Shown here piece by piece: positions 8,164-16,488 of a DNA stretch of 64,000 nt. Position 1 is the first letter of the stretch. The number at the start of each line of letters is the position of its first letter. This DNA comes from Deltaproteobacteria bacterium (GTDB lineage: Bacteria > Desulfobacterota > Syntrophia > Syntrophales > UBA5619): the NCBI GenBank assembly GCA_021372695.1, contig JAJFTY010000219.1:47933-111932 (forward strand), read 5' to 3'. The notes beneath the pieces are model-generated. The model was given only the letters and a program-made list of their open reading frames with translations. It was not told where the DNA came from and did no database searches. The position numbers were made by a program, and so were the translations under genes.

Positions 8164-8850
8164 CTACAACAGCGTTTCCCTCCAGCCCTTGTCCCGATCG
8201 TCCCGATCCTGGTTTTCCTGCATCTTCTTTTCGATCTCGAGACGGATGGCCTCGAAGGAGGCCTCATCCAGTTCTGCCGGAACGGGGATCGGTTCGTCGA
8301 ATCGAACGGTCACCGTGCTGAAGGGCTTCGGGATCAGGAATCGGTCCCAGCTTTTTAGGACCCAGGCCCGGCTCACGGAGGCATAGACGGGAACGATCGG
8401 GACGCCGGAGAGCTGTGACATCCGGATGATGCCGGCCTTGACGACGCCCCGCGGCCCGCGCGGGCCATCCAGGATGTGAACGCCAAACGGATGGGTCGAT
8501 AGGTCATCGACCATGGCGGCGAGCGCCTCCCGCCCACCGCGGGAGCTGGAACCGCGAACGGGCCGAAAGCCAAAGCGGCGGTAGACGTCCGCGATCATAT
8601 CCCCGTCCCGGCTGCGGCTGATCATCACGGACGGCGCGAACTCCCCGAAAAGACGGGCATACCCCATGACGATCAGGATGCGCTGATGCCAGAGTCCGAC
8701 GATCACCGTCCCCCCGCCGCTCAGATGGGCGCGGAGTTCCGCCTCTCCGACGCCGCGACTCCGGATCGTGAGAAAGTAGAGACGGAGGATCCCGCAGGCT
8801 ACCGGGATCAGGCCGAAGCGCAGCATGAATCGGGACAGGGCTTTGATCAT
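8164..8850 (-). CDS. DUF374 lysophospholipid acyltransferase-family protein
   Basis: A 228-residue protein of the DUF374 family, related to glycerolipid acyltransferases. It has an N-terminal hydrophobic segment (about 8-28), a WHQR motif where the family has its H-x4-D-like site, MISRSRDGDMIADV, and the DGPRGPRG motif near 125. Members are thought to act on lipid A or phospholipid precursors at the inner membrane, but the exact substrate is not established. The C-terminus is rich in charged residues. It lies downstream of the carboxyltransferase gene on the same strand, separated by a long hairpin, so it may have its own transcript. Confidence 0.8.
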   Translation of the reverse strand: MIKALSRFMLRFGLIPVACGILRLYFLTIRSRGVGEAELRAHLSGGGTVIVGLWHQRILIVMGYARLFGEFAPSVMISRSRDGDMIADVYRRFGFRPVRGSSSRGGREALAAMVDDLSTHPFGVHILDGPRGPRGVVKAGIIRMSQLSGVPIVPVYASVSRAWVLKSWDRFLIPKPFSTVTVRFDEPIPVPAELDEASFEAIRLEIEKKMQENQDRDDRDKGWRETLL

Positions 8851-8883
8851 AAAGGCAACGGGACGGAGGGGAACGCCTTCAAT

Positions 8884-8915
8884 GGCTGGGGCGCACTCGG
8901 AAGTGCGCCCCAGCC
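8884..8915 (-). terminator. Perfect 13-bp hairpin after the carboxyltransferase gene
   Basis: GGCTGGGGCGCAC (8884-8896) and its exact complement (8903-8915) enclose a 6-base loop TCGGAA. It lies 47 bases past the stop of the minus-strand carboxyltransferase gene and before DUF374. No T run follows on the minus strand, so termination would be weak or Rho-assisted. Confidence 0.55.
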
Positions 8916-8962
8916 GGACTTGAGAATTTGGAAAACCCGCGGGCCAAACGCAGGCTTGAAAC

Positions 8963-10411
8963 CTACTTGGCTTTGTCCGCTTCCGGGGCCGGCGGTTTCA
9001 CGCTCTCCGGCATCGGCTCGATGCCGTACTTCCACTTGAGGAACTGCTCTCCCGTCGACGGATAGAGGGCATAAGTGAGCAGATCCTCTTCCGTTTTGGC
9101 CAGATCGCCGATCTTCTTCTTGTCTTCTGCCAGTTCCGGCTCGAGATAATCGGCGGGGCGTCCGGTGACCGGCGTCTGGCCCCGTTTGTGGCGCTTCAGG
9201 ACCACCTTGGCGATCTCCGGATCGATCGGGGTCGGGGTCTTCCCGTAGAGACCGTAGACCAGGTCGGCAAACTGATTGTTGATCATCTTGTACCGGCCGG
9301 CAACCACATTCATCACCGCCTGCACGCCAACGATCTGGGAGGTCGGGGTGACCAGGGGCGGCGTTCCCGCGTCTTTCCGCGTCCGAGGAATTTCTGCGTA
9401 GACCTCGTTGAGGCGGTCGAGGGCGTTCATTTCCCTGAGCTGGCTGACCAGGTTGGAGATCATTCCCCCAGGGATCTGGTGGGCGAGAACGCCGGCGTCG
9501 ATCAGGGAGAGTTTGTTCGTGGCCAGGTGTTTCTGGTACTTGGGGGCGATCTTCTCGAGGTGCTCGCCCAGCTTGATCAATTTGCGGACGTCGAGCCCCG
9601 TGTCCCGTTTCGTCCCCTGGAGGGTGACGACGAGGGGCTCAACGGCCGGCATCGCGGTCCTGAGGGCGTAAGGCGCCAAGCATGTGTCCACGATGTCGAT
9701 GCCGGCTTCGATCGCCTTGATGTAGGACATGGAGGCCATGCCGCTGGTGTAGTGGGTGTGGAGATGGAGGGGGAGCTTCGTGATCTTCTTGAGCTCGGTC
9801 ACCAGATCGAAGATGTCGTAGGGGGCCACGATGCCGGCCATATCCTTTATGCAGATGGTGTCGGCGCCCATCGCCTCTAGGGACTTGGCCATCTTGATGT
9901 AGTATTCCATGTTGAAGACGTCGCCGCCCAAGTGGGGCTCCGTCAGGGAATAACAGATCACTCCCTCGAAATGCTTTTTGTTCGCCTTGATCCGCTCCAC
10001 GCAGGTTTCGAAGTTCCGGATGTCGTTCAGAGCGTCGAAAACCCGGAAGATATCGATGCCGACTTCGCATGACTTGTCGACGAAAGCGCGGACGACGTCA
10101 TCGGCGTAGTTGCGGTAACCGACCAGGTTCTGCCCCCGAAGCAGCATCGTAAAAGGGGTCTTCTTGATGTACTTTTTGAGAATTTTCGGCCTCTCCCAGG
10201 GATCTTCTCCCAGGAAGCGGTGCATGGTGTCGAAGGTTGCCCCTCCCCATACCTCCATCGCCCAGAATCCCATCTCATCCATCTGCTCGGCGATGGGAAG
10301 CATGTCTTCGGTCCGCATCCTGGTCGCGTAGATGGACTGATGACCATCGCGGAACGTGTTGTCCTGAATCTTTACGGGATTGACCGGACCCTCCTTCATG
10401 ATGTCTGCCAT
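8963..10411 (-). CDS. pycB: Pyruvate carboxylase subunit B / oxaloacetate decarboxylase alpha-type carboxyltransferase
   Basis: 482 residues of the carboxyltransferase TIM barrel: DNTFRDGHQS with metal ligand D22, the CIKDMAG lysine that is carboxylated in the family, and the HLHTHYTSGMAS metal histidines, followed by the C-terminal PYC_OADA conserved domain. The protein ends in a Pro/Ala-rich tail without the biotin-bearing AMKM domain, so biotin must be supplied by a separate carrier. It transfers carboxyl between biotin and pyruvate, either making oxaloacetate (with a biotin carboxylase) or decarboxylating it (with a Na+ pump). Neither partner is in the window. AAGGAGAAG precedes the ATG and a promoter lies at 10487-10516. 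Confidence 0.86.
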   Translation of the reverse strand: MADIMKEGPVNPVKIQDNTFRDGHQSIYATRMRTEDMLPIAEQMDEMGFWAMEVWGGATFDTMHRFLGEDPWERPKILKKYIKKTPFTMLLRGQNLVGYRNYADDVVRAFVDKSCEVGIDIFRVFDALNDIRNFETCVERIKANKKHFEGVICYSLTEPHLGGDVFNMEYYIKMAKSLEAMGADTICIKDMAGIVAPYDIFDLVTELKKITKLPLHLHTHYTSGMASMSYIKAIEAGIDIVDTCLAPYALRTAMPAVEPLVVTLQGTKRDTGLDVRKLIKLGEHLEKIAPKYQKHLATNKLSLIDAGVLAHQIPGGMISNLVSQLREMNALDRLNEVYAEIPRTRKDAGTPPLVTPTSQIVGVQAVMNVVAGRYKMINNQFADLVYGLYGKTPTPIDPEIAKVVLKRHKRGQTPVTGRPADYLEPELAEDKKKIGDLAKTEEDLLTYALYPSTGEQFLKWKYGIEPMPESVKPPAPEADKAK

Positions 10412-10486
10412 ATTTCTTCTCCTTCGTGATGCATCGTGATGATGCGGTTTCGGCGATTGTATCCAATCACATGCATATTGGAGCCG

Positions 10487-10516
10487 TCTATATCGTATTG
10501 AACTTCAGGGTGTCAA
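10487..10516 (-). promoter_or_regulatory. Promoter of the carboxyltransferase gene
   Basis: Read on the minus strand, a perfect TTGACA (10516-10511) and TATAGA (10492-10487) are spaced by 18 bases, about 76 bases before the ATG. The -10 matches in four of six positions. Confidence 0.5.
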
Positions 10517-10654
10517 GTCCAATGTATGAAATGGAGGAGCAACAAGAATGCCAACCTGAGCTGAGAACCGGTCGTGGGCGGATTTGGCTCGGGGTGAGGA
10601 GACGATTGTCCTATACATACGCAATTGCATATACTTAGCCTATCGGACTGTCGT

Positions 10655-10676
10655 CGGTCTCTCTAACGAGAGACCG
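10655..10676. terminator. Perfect 9-bp hairpin downstream of the PHP gene
   Basis: CGGTCTCTC and GAGAGACCG enclose the loop TAAC. It lies 150 bases past the end of the minus-strand PHP gene. A second palindrome, AGTGCGCC-A-GGCGCACT, is at about 10714-10730. Neither has a T tract. Apart from these and the promoter at 10487-10516, the gap 10412-10828 shows no gene that I can support. Confidence 0.4.
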
Positions 10677-10828
10677 AAAGAGGTCGAGAATCCGCTGTTC
10701 GTGATTTCTGGACAGTGCGCCAGGCGCACTCCAAAAGGAGCGCAGCTCCGGGAGGAGCTTCATGGCATGGATTTTGGAGAGAATGTTCGCAAAGGACACG
10801 CTGTGCCGATTCCGAACTCCAGGGCGCC

Positions 10829-11914
10829 CTATCCCCGGGAAACGTAGATCGGGTTGGAGAAGATCCAGGGCCGGTACCGGCCGAGGGCCTTCATATCGGC
10901 CTCGATTCGATACACGCCCGGCTCGCTCACGTCGATGCAGAACTCCGTGGTGACGGCCCGATGGTAGAGAAGCCCGTTGCGAATCACGCGAATCCGCGCC
11001 CTGCATGGGAACAGCGCCCTGAGCAACGCCGGATGGCCGAGCCTGAATTCATCTCCCATGGTGGCCATCCGTTCCCCATCGGTCAGAGTCAGCGTAAAGC
11101 CGGCGGCAGACCTGAAATGGTCCAGAGAGATGTACAGGCGGCCCCTGGCGAGCGCATTCAGAACCGCGGCGAAGTCCCGCCGGTCCTCTCCGGAAAGCGG
11201 CGCTTCGAGCAGGAAATGGGTCCGGACAAGACCGAAGACCCGGGAAAACGGAAATACCGGTACGGGAATGCCCGCGAAGCGCCGCAGGGTATCGTGGTTG
11301 TCCAACTCGCCGATTCCGACGACGCGGCGCGTTTGCGTAAGGCGATCCCAGCGTTCGAGAGTCGCCGGAACCGGACCGCGAAGGAAGAGGGCGGGAAAAG
11401 CGTAGCCGAGCAGGGCTCGGAAGCGGCTCGCAAGGCTGCCCTGCCAGTCGGTCATGAAATCCCAGATCCCCATCCCCGTGTATCCGGTGACGGACCAGTC
11501 GGTCCAGGCATAGTGTTTCACGTGAAACAGGGGCGCGCCTGCGTGGTCGGGATGCGCTATGAAACCGATCCCTCCGGCGTCCTTCACCCGGTCGATATAC
11601 TCCTGCGGGCGGAGATCCGGCTCCCTTTCCGCGCAGCCGACCGCCTCCCGGAGACCAAACGCCAAATAGTGGTTGAAGCGCGGCGCGATCTCCTCACCCA
11701 CCATGACCAACGTCCCTCCGTGCCAACCCTCGAATCCCTCGTCCCTGGCACGAAGGGTGGAATGATCTGTGAGCAGCAGGATCTCGATCCCTCTCTTTTG
11801 GGCCGCTTCCAGAATGGCCGCGACTCCTGTCCGCCCGTCGAAGGAGTAGACCGAATGGAGGTGGATCACGCCGGTGTAATCTTTCAGAGCCATGGCTGTG
11901 CGTTCACCGGTCAT
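10829..11914 (-). CDS. PHP-domain metal-dependent phosphoesterase
   Basis: 361 residues. The N-terminal half is a PHP domain: H18-L-H20 in VIHLHS, LLTDHST near 48, VGEEIAP, FIAHPDH near 125, and GELDNHD near 205, together the metal-binding set of the polymerase/histidinol-phosphatase family. The C-terminal 120 residues look like a beta-rich extension seen in secreted or carbohydrate-linked PHP proteins. The actual substrate is not known. Its ATG overlaps the glycosylase gene by 11 bases and has AGGAGAG before it. A perfect parS site sits inside the coding sequence, where it encodes the FHVKH stretch. Confidence 0.8.
   Translation of the reverse strand: MTGERTAMALKDYTGVIHLHSVYSFDGRTGVAAILEAAQKRGIEILLLTDHSTLRARDEGFEGWHGGTLVMVGEEIAPRFNHYLAFGLREAVGCAEREPDLRPQEYIDRVKDAGGIGFIAHPDHAGAPLFHVKHYAWTDWSVTGYTGMGIWDFMTDWQGSLASRFRALLGYAFPALFLRGPVPATLERWDRLTQTRRVVGIGELDNHDTLRRFAGIPVPVFPFSRVFGLVRTHFLLEAPLSGEDRRDFAAVLNALARGRLYISLDHFRSAAGFTLTLTDGERMATMGDEFRLGHPALLRALFPCRARIRVIRNGLLYHRAVTTEFCIDVSEPGVYRIEADMKALGRYRPWIFSNPIYVSRG
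11514..11529. promoter_or_regulatory. parS: parS centromere site (perfect 16-mer)
   Basis: The sequence TGTTTCACGTGAAACA is an exact match to the chromosomal parS consensus bound by ParB. It lies inside the PHP gene, about 32 kb from dnaA and about 34 kb from the parAB genes, which fits the origin-proximal placement of parS sites. Confidence 0.9.
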
Positions 11915-12578
11915 GGCGGGCTCTCCTGGCTCCTTTCAGAACGGCCAGCGGACAGAGCTCGCACTTCGGGAGACTCTTCCGACAGAAATGCTTGCCCGTT
12001 TTTACAATCAGGGCGTGAAACTGGTTGAAAAGCGGTGCATCATGCGGCAGATGACGCATGAAAAGAGACCGTATCTCTTCATAGCCGGCCTTTGCGTCGA
12101 CGATGCCATGGCGCAGCAGAATCCTCTTCGTATAGGCGTCGCTGACGAAAACCGGCTTCTGGCACCCATACAGGAGGATGCTGTCGGCGGTCTCCGGCCC
12201 GATTCCGCGGACGCCCAGGAGACTGTTCCTCAATTTGGGCAGCTCTGCGGCGCTCATGGCCGTGACATCCCCGCCGCATTCTTCCTGGATGAAGCGGACA
12301 AACGCCTTCAGCCTCCCGGCCTTGAGCCGATAACAGCCGGACGGCCGGATAATCTCTCCCAGCCGTTCCTCCCCCAGACGAAAAAGCGCCGCGGGGGACA
12401 TCAGATCGTTCTCCCGCAGCGCCTTGATCGCTTTCTCGACGTTGGTCCAAGCCGTATTCTGGGTCAGGATCGCCCCGACCATCATTTCGAAGGGCCCGTC
12501 GGCGGGCCACCAGTGAAGATCTCCGAAATGTCCATTCAGCAAATCGTAGATCTCCAGAAGCCCTTCGCGCCCTCCCAT
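11904..12578 (-). CDS. HhH-GPD DNA glycosylase, endonuclease III-related, probably monofunctional
   Basis: A 224-residue endonuclease III-like fold: ILTQNTAWTNV near 37-46, the helix-hairpin-helix LLGVRGIGPETADSIL at 120-135, and catalytic Asp147 in VSDAYTKRIL. Two features depart from true Nth. Glu129 stands where Nth has its Schiff-base lysine, which argues for glycosylase activity without AP lyase. The iron-sulfur loop has C199, C206 and C209 but Lys215 in place of the fourth cysteine. Both fit the MagIII-type 3-methyladenine glycosylases better than Nth. It is the middle gene of the degP-glycosylase-PHP operon. Confidence 0.82.
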   Translation of the reverse strand: MGGREGLLEIYDLLNGHFGDLHWWPADGPFEMMVGAILTQNTAWTNVEKAIKALRENDLMSPAALFRLGEERLGEIIRPSGCYRLKAGRLKAFVRFIQEECGGDVTAMSAAELPKLRNSLLGVRGIGPETADSILLYGCQKPVFVSDAYTKRILLRHGIVDAKAGYEEIRSLFMRHLPHDAPLFNQFHALIVKTGKHFCRKSLPKCELCPLAVLKGARRARHDR

Positions 12579-12597
12579 CCGACTCTCCCCGTAGATC

Positions 12598-14079
12598 TCA
12601 CTTCATGAGGGGAACAAAGAAAGTCGCCTTCCCCCGTTTGATGAGAAGAAGGATGCTTCCCTTCTCACCGGCCTTGGCAATCTCCCGCTGATACTCCTTG
12701 AGGGTCGAGACCCTGACCTTGTTCACCTGAAGGATGATGTCCTGCGGCTGGATCCCCACCTCGTCGGCAACGCTCCCCTCCTGAACGTCCACGACAATGA
12801 CCCCCTTCTTTGTGGAGAGTCCCAGCTGTTGCGCGATCTCCGGGGTAATCTCCTGAACCGCCATTCCGAAGGCCTCGCCCGACTGGTGGGCGGACGCCAT
12901 CTCCGATTTCTCAGTCCGTTCGGCGATCGTGATGGGGATGATCTTCTCCTGGCCGTCGCGGAGGATCTTCACCTTGATGCTCTCACCGATGCGGAATGCT
13001 GCGACCATCATCAACAGTTCATGGGTATCCCGAACCGGCTTGCCGTTGATCTCGATCACAACGTCCCCCGCCTTGAGGCCGGCAACGTCCGCCGGATCAC
13101 CTTTGAAAACGTCTGAAATCAACGCGCCGTTCCTGTCCTTGAGCTTCATGCTCTTGGCAATGTCCTCGCTGATCTCCTGAACCGAGACCCCCAGCCATCC
13201 CCGCGTCACCTTCCCCTTGGCCTTCAGGTCCGGGAGAATGGTCTTGGCCATGCTGATCGGAATCGCAAAGCCGATCCCCTGGCCCTGCGCAACGATGGCG
13301 GTATTGATCCCGATCACCTTTCCCTCCATGTTGAAGAGCGGTCCACCGCTATTTCCGGGGTTGATGGAGGCGTCTGTCTGAATGAAGTTGTCGTAGGGCC
13401 CGGCACCGATCACGCGCCCCTTGGCGCTGACAATGCCCGCCGTGACGGTCTGCTCCAGGCCGAAGGGGTTTCCGATGGCCATCACCCAGTCTCCCACCCT
13501 GAGCTTATCCGAATCGCCGATTTCCACGACCGGCAGACTGTCGTTCGCCTTGATCTTGATCAGGGCGATATCCGTCTTCGCGTCCTTCCCGATGACCTTC
13601 GCTTCATATTCCTTGTTGTCGGAAAGCTTCACCAGAATCTTATCCGCCTGCTCGACCACGTGGTTGTTGGTGAAGATGTATCCGTCATGACTGATGATGA
13701 ACCCGGAGCCGAGGCTTTTCTGCTTGAACTGGCGCTGCGGGACGTCCCCGAAAAAACGCTCGAAGAAATCATCCCCGCCAAAACGCTCGAAAGGCGATCC
13801 CTGGCCAAAGGGCGAGCGCAACCCACCGCTCCTGACGGTCTTCGTGGTGCTGATGTTGACGACGGCGGGCTTGAGCTTCTCAGCCAGATCCGCAAAAGAG
13901 AACGGGGCGCGCACCACATCGGCAGTCGAAACGGCCGACGCCAACTGAACGTCCGGCCCCGGTCCCGACGGTGCAAAGGAGGAGCGTAGCACCTCCACGA
14001 CAGAAACGACGAAAAACCCGATCAGGAAAGCCAATAGAAACATGATGAAGGTTTTTCGACCCCTCTTTTCCATTTTCAT
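12598..14079 (-). CDS. degP: Periplasmic serine protease of the DegP/HtrA family
   Basis: 493 residues. An N-terminal hydrophobic segment (about 11-30) works as signal or anchor. The trypsin-like domain has the full triad H140 (TNNHVV), D170 (TDIALI) and S244 (GNSGGP), followed by two PDZ domains (about 285-370 and 395-490). The enzyme degrades or holds misfolded envelope proteins. It is the first gene of an operon with a DNA glycosylase (19-base gap) and a PHP phosphoesterase, and has its own strong promoter at 14143-14170. The Q-rich loop between signal and protease (about 85-120, GQGSPFERFGGDDFFERFFG) is typical of the Do family. Confidence 0.93.
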   Translation of the reverse strand: MKMEKRGRKTFIMFLLAFLIGFFVVSVVEVLRSSFAPSGPGPDVQLASAVSTADVVRAPFSFADLAEKLKPAVVNISTTKTVRSGGLRSPFGQGSPFERFGGDDFFERFFGDVPQRQFKQKSLGSGFIISHDGYIFTNNHVVEQADKILVKLSDNKEYEAKVIGKDAKTDIALIKIKANDSLPVVEIGDSDKLRVGDWVMAIGNPFGLEQTVTAGIVSAKGRVIGAGPYDNFIQTDASINPGNSGGPLFNMEGKVIGINTAIVAQGQGIGFAIPISMAKTILPDLKAKGKVTRGWLGVSVQEISEDIAKSMKLKDRNGALISDVFKGDPADVAGLKAGDVVIEINGKPVRDTHELLMMVAAFRIGESIKVKILRDGQEKIIPITIAERTEKSEMASAHQSGEAFGMAVQEITPEIAQQLGLSTKKGVIVVDVQEGSVADEVGIQPQDIILQVNKVRVSTLKEYQREIAKAGEKGSILLLIKRGKATFFVPLMK

Positions 14080-14142
14080 ACTACCCTCCGTTCAGATGGT
14101 TATTCTCTTCTTACGATTGTCTCCCGATGAAGGATCGGCTGC

Positions 14143-14170
14143 AATATAAGGTATAAATCTGATTTGTCAA
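14143..14170 (-). promoter_or_regulatory. Strong promoter of degP
   Basis: On the minus strand a perfect TTGACA (14170-14165) and TATATT (14148-14143, five of six) are 16 bases apart, and transcription would begin about 55 bases before the ATG. No sigmaE-like GAACTT box was seen here. Confidence 0.7.
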
Positions 14171-14257
14171 ATCCAGCCTCGCCGTTTCCTTCTTCGTCCT
14201 TTTCCTCCGGATCCGCTCCTGCGCAATCCGGTGATTGAGACCGTCGCCCGCGCTTGG

Positions 14258-15067
14258 CTACTCAGCCTCCCTTCCGACCTTGTTCGAGAGGCTTCCAATC
14301 CGGTCGATCTCGATCGCGATCACATCTCCCTCTCTGAGAAATACCGCGGGCTCTCTCGTAAAGCCGACACCCTCCGGAGTTCCCGTCAGAATCACCGTCC
14401 CGGGGAGCAGTGTAAACGAGCGGCTGAGGTCGCTGATCAAACTCGGTACATCAAAGATCATGTCGGAGGTGTTCGACGCTTGCATGACCTCCCCATTGAG
14501 CAGGGCGCGGATGCCCAGCCGATTCGGATCGGGAATTTCATCGGCGGTGACCACACACGGACCAAGCGGGCAAAAGGTATCGAAGCTCTTGCCTCTGGCC
14601 CACTGCTTCTTCTGTTTTTCGATCTGCCAGTCTCTGGCGCTCACGTCATTGGCACAGGTATAGCCGAGCACGTAACCCAGCGCATCCTCCCGCCTCACAT
14701 TTTTGGCCCTTCTCCCGATGATCACCGCGAGCTCCGCCTCGTAATCGACCCGATCCGGTCCCACCGACGGCAGCAGGATCATCTCTTCAGGCCCGATCAC
14801 CGACGTCGTCGCCTTGAGAAACATCACCGGCATCTCCGGGCGGGCGATCTTCGTCTCTGCCGCATGACCACCGTAATTGAGCCCAACGGCCAGGATATTG
14901 CGGGGCTCCACCGGCGCCAGGACGCGCACAATCCGCGCCGTCTTCCCGGTCTCTCCGAATTCACCGAATGGGTCTCCCCGCAGAATTCCGGCCTCTCCCG
15001 TCTGATCCGGCCGCAGGCTACCCCAGCAGGTCCGGCCCTCTTCGTCGATGAAACGCACGATTCTCAT
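14258..15067 (-). CDS. Fumarylacetoacetate hydrolase (FAH) family protein
   Basis: 269 residues with a short N-terminal cap (1-65) and the FAH catalytic barrel: NYGGHAAE, VDYEAELAVIIG with the metal-binding glutamates near 108-110, CANDVSARDWQ, KSFDTFCPLGP and TGTPEGVGF. Members hydrolyse or isomerise 2-oxo acids (fumarylpyruvate, oxaloacetate, 2-hydroxyhepta-2,4-dienedioate); the residues here do not single one out. It starts a minus-strand unit ahead of degP, which however has its own promoter, and is divergent from the Mla-like operon. Confidence 0.88.
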   Translation of the reverse strand: MRIVRFIDEEGRTCWGSLRPDQTGEAGILRGDPFGEFGETGKTARIVRVLAPVEPRNILAVGLNYGGHAAETKIARPEMPVMFLKATTSVIGPEEMILLPSVGPDRVDYEAELAVIIGRRAKNVRREDALGYVLGYTCANDVSARDWQIEKQKKQWARGKSFDTFCPLGPCVVTADEIPDPNRLGIRALLNGEVMQASNTSDMIFDVPSLISDLSRSFTLLPGTVILTGTPEGVGFTREPAVFLREGDVIAIEIDRIGSLSNKVGREAE

Positions 15068-15160
15068 GGTTCGCTCCTGATCATGTTTTTTACTTCTATA
15101 GCAGGATCCGCAAAAAAAGGAAATCCTTCATAGAATCTCCTTTGCTCACAATGCCCATCT

Positions 15161-16021
15161 GTGCTAGAAACCAACCTATCGATGATATCAGAGCCCGAGC
15201 CCGTTACACCGGCCGGATCCGCGACGAGATGGGATATGGTTGACGCCATCGGCAATATCGGCAGGGCCGCTATTCAGGCAACCGCGGCGTTGCGCGGCAC
15301 TCTGGCGTTTGCAGCCCTTGCCTTTCTGGCCTTTTTCGATCGCCGCACCTACAACAGCGCTTCCCGGACCGTTCTCATCCATCAGATCTACTTCACCGCC
15401 GTTCAAATCCTGCCCCTGTTTCTCTTCGTCGCCTTCATCTTCGGTTCTCTGATCAATGGCATGGCCTTTCAGGTGATCAAGAACCTCGGCTTGACCGATT
15501 ACCTCGGCCGACTGCTGATGGGGTTCGTCGTGACCGAGCTCTCCCCCTTCGTCACGGTCCTCCTCATCGCGCTCCGTTCCAGCGCGGCGATCAACACGGA
15601 GATCGCCGTCATGAAGGTTAATCAGGAGTTCAACACGCTCGAAAGCTTTCGGATCGACCTGATCCACTACCTGTTCATCCCCCGGATTCTCTCCGGCATG
15701 CTTTCCATGGTCCTTCTCACCAGTCTTTTCGCACTCGTGGTTCTCACCATCGGGCTCATCGTTTCCAACTGGGTCTTCGGGACCAGCGTCGCAGATTATA
15801 CCGACATCCTCCTCCACTCCGCCGAAGTCGGGGACATCATTCTCATGCTCCTCAAGTGCGCAACCTTCGGGTTTTTTATCACCCTGATACCGATCCGTCT
15901 GGGGTTGAGCGTTTCCAGGGAATTGACCAGCATTCCCGTCGCGGTCCTGAACGGCATGGTCAAAGTGTTCATGGCCATCATCACTATCGAGGTGCTGTCA
16001 TCGATCGTAAGATTCATCTGA
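15161..16021 (+). CDS. mlaE: MlaE-type ABC transporter permease
   Basis: 286 residues of the MlaE family, inner-membrane permease of lipid transporters that work with an MCE protein. After a 30-residue cytoplasmic tail come membrane segments near 45-60, 75-105, 170-215 and 225-280. The conserved family sequence is visible: GLTDYLGRLLMGFVVTELSPFVTVLLIALRSSAAINTEIAVMKVNQEFNTLE. The GTG at 15161 and the ATG at 15182 are both possible starts; neither has a clear ribosome site. It leads an operon with a degenerate ATPase, an MlaD-like protein and a lipoprotein. Confidence 0.88.
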   Translation: MLETNLSMISEPEPVTPAGSATRWDMVDAIGNIGRAAIQATAALRGTLAFAALAFLAFFDRRTYNSASRTVLIHQIYFTAVQILPLFLFVAFIFGSLINGMAFQVIKNLGLTDYLGRLLMGFVVTELSPFVTVLLIALRSSAAINTEIAVMKVNQEFNTLESFRIDLIHYLFIPRILSGMLSMVLLTSLFALVVLTIGLIVSNWVFGTSVADYTDILLHSAEVGDIILMLLKCATFGFFITLIPIRLGLSVSRELTSIPVAVLNGMVKVFMAIITIEVLSSIVRFI

Positions 16022-16044
16022 AGTTCTTCGAAAGCGAAGAAGAT

Positions 16045-16488
16045 TTGCAGGCATCGCTGGAAGCCTTCCGGGCTGACCACGGACCGCGTCTCGGGCTGGT
16101 CTCCGCGGAGGCGCCACTGATCTCGAACCTGCCCGCCTGGAGCAATATCGCCCTGATCCGCCAGTACCATGAGAATATGAGCCGCGAGGCAGCCCGGGCT
16201 TTGGCGGTGGAACTTCTGGAACGCTTCGGTCTGGCCGGGCTCACCGAAAAGAGAAAAGCTTCCCTGAAAACGAAGGAGCTGTTCTGCGTCATGCTGATCC
16301 GCGCCGCGATGGTTCGCGACGCCATGATCGTCCTGGACAGACCTTTCCGGATCCTCCCCGATCTCCGCGACGGCCGATTCTTTACCGATGCCCTGGGGAA
16401 GATCGATGATTTGATTGCCGAAGCCCATATTTTCGACTATAGTTGGCACAAAGAACGGTACGGGAGAGCGGATGATGCAGAGGATTGA
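16045..16488 (+). CDS. Degenerate MlaF-like ABC ATPase remnant
   Basis: About 147 residues in the place where MlaF normally sits. The line-up with the second half of an ABC ATPase is visible: GLVSAEAPLISNLPAWSNIAL corresponds to the Q-loop region, LKTKELFCVMLIRAAMV to the LSGGQ signature region, and MIVLDRPF to Walker B. Every catalytic feature is lost: no Walker A, no Q-loop glutamine, LKTK for LSGG, and Arg for the catalytic Glu. The frame is intact and overlaps mlaD by 17 bases, so it may be a structural subunit rather than decay. The start is uncertain: the TTG at 16045 follows GAAGAAG, and the frame is open upstream into mlaE. Confidence 0.62.
   Translation: MQASLEAFRADHGPRLGLVSAEAPLISNLPAWSNIALIRQYHENMSREAARALAVELLERFGLAGLTEKRKASLKTKELFCVMLIRAAMVRDAMIVLDRPFRILPDLRDGRFFTDALGKIDDLIAEAHIFDYSWHKERYGRADDAED

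Noticed and set aside
10635..10814. A short minus-strand frame ending ILDLFRSLVRETDDSPIG downstream of the PHP gene
   Set aside because: No ribosome site, no homology that I recognise, and it overlaps two hairpins; not supported as a gene.
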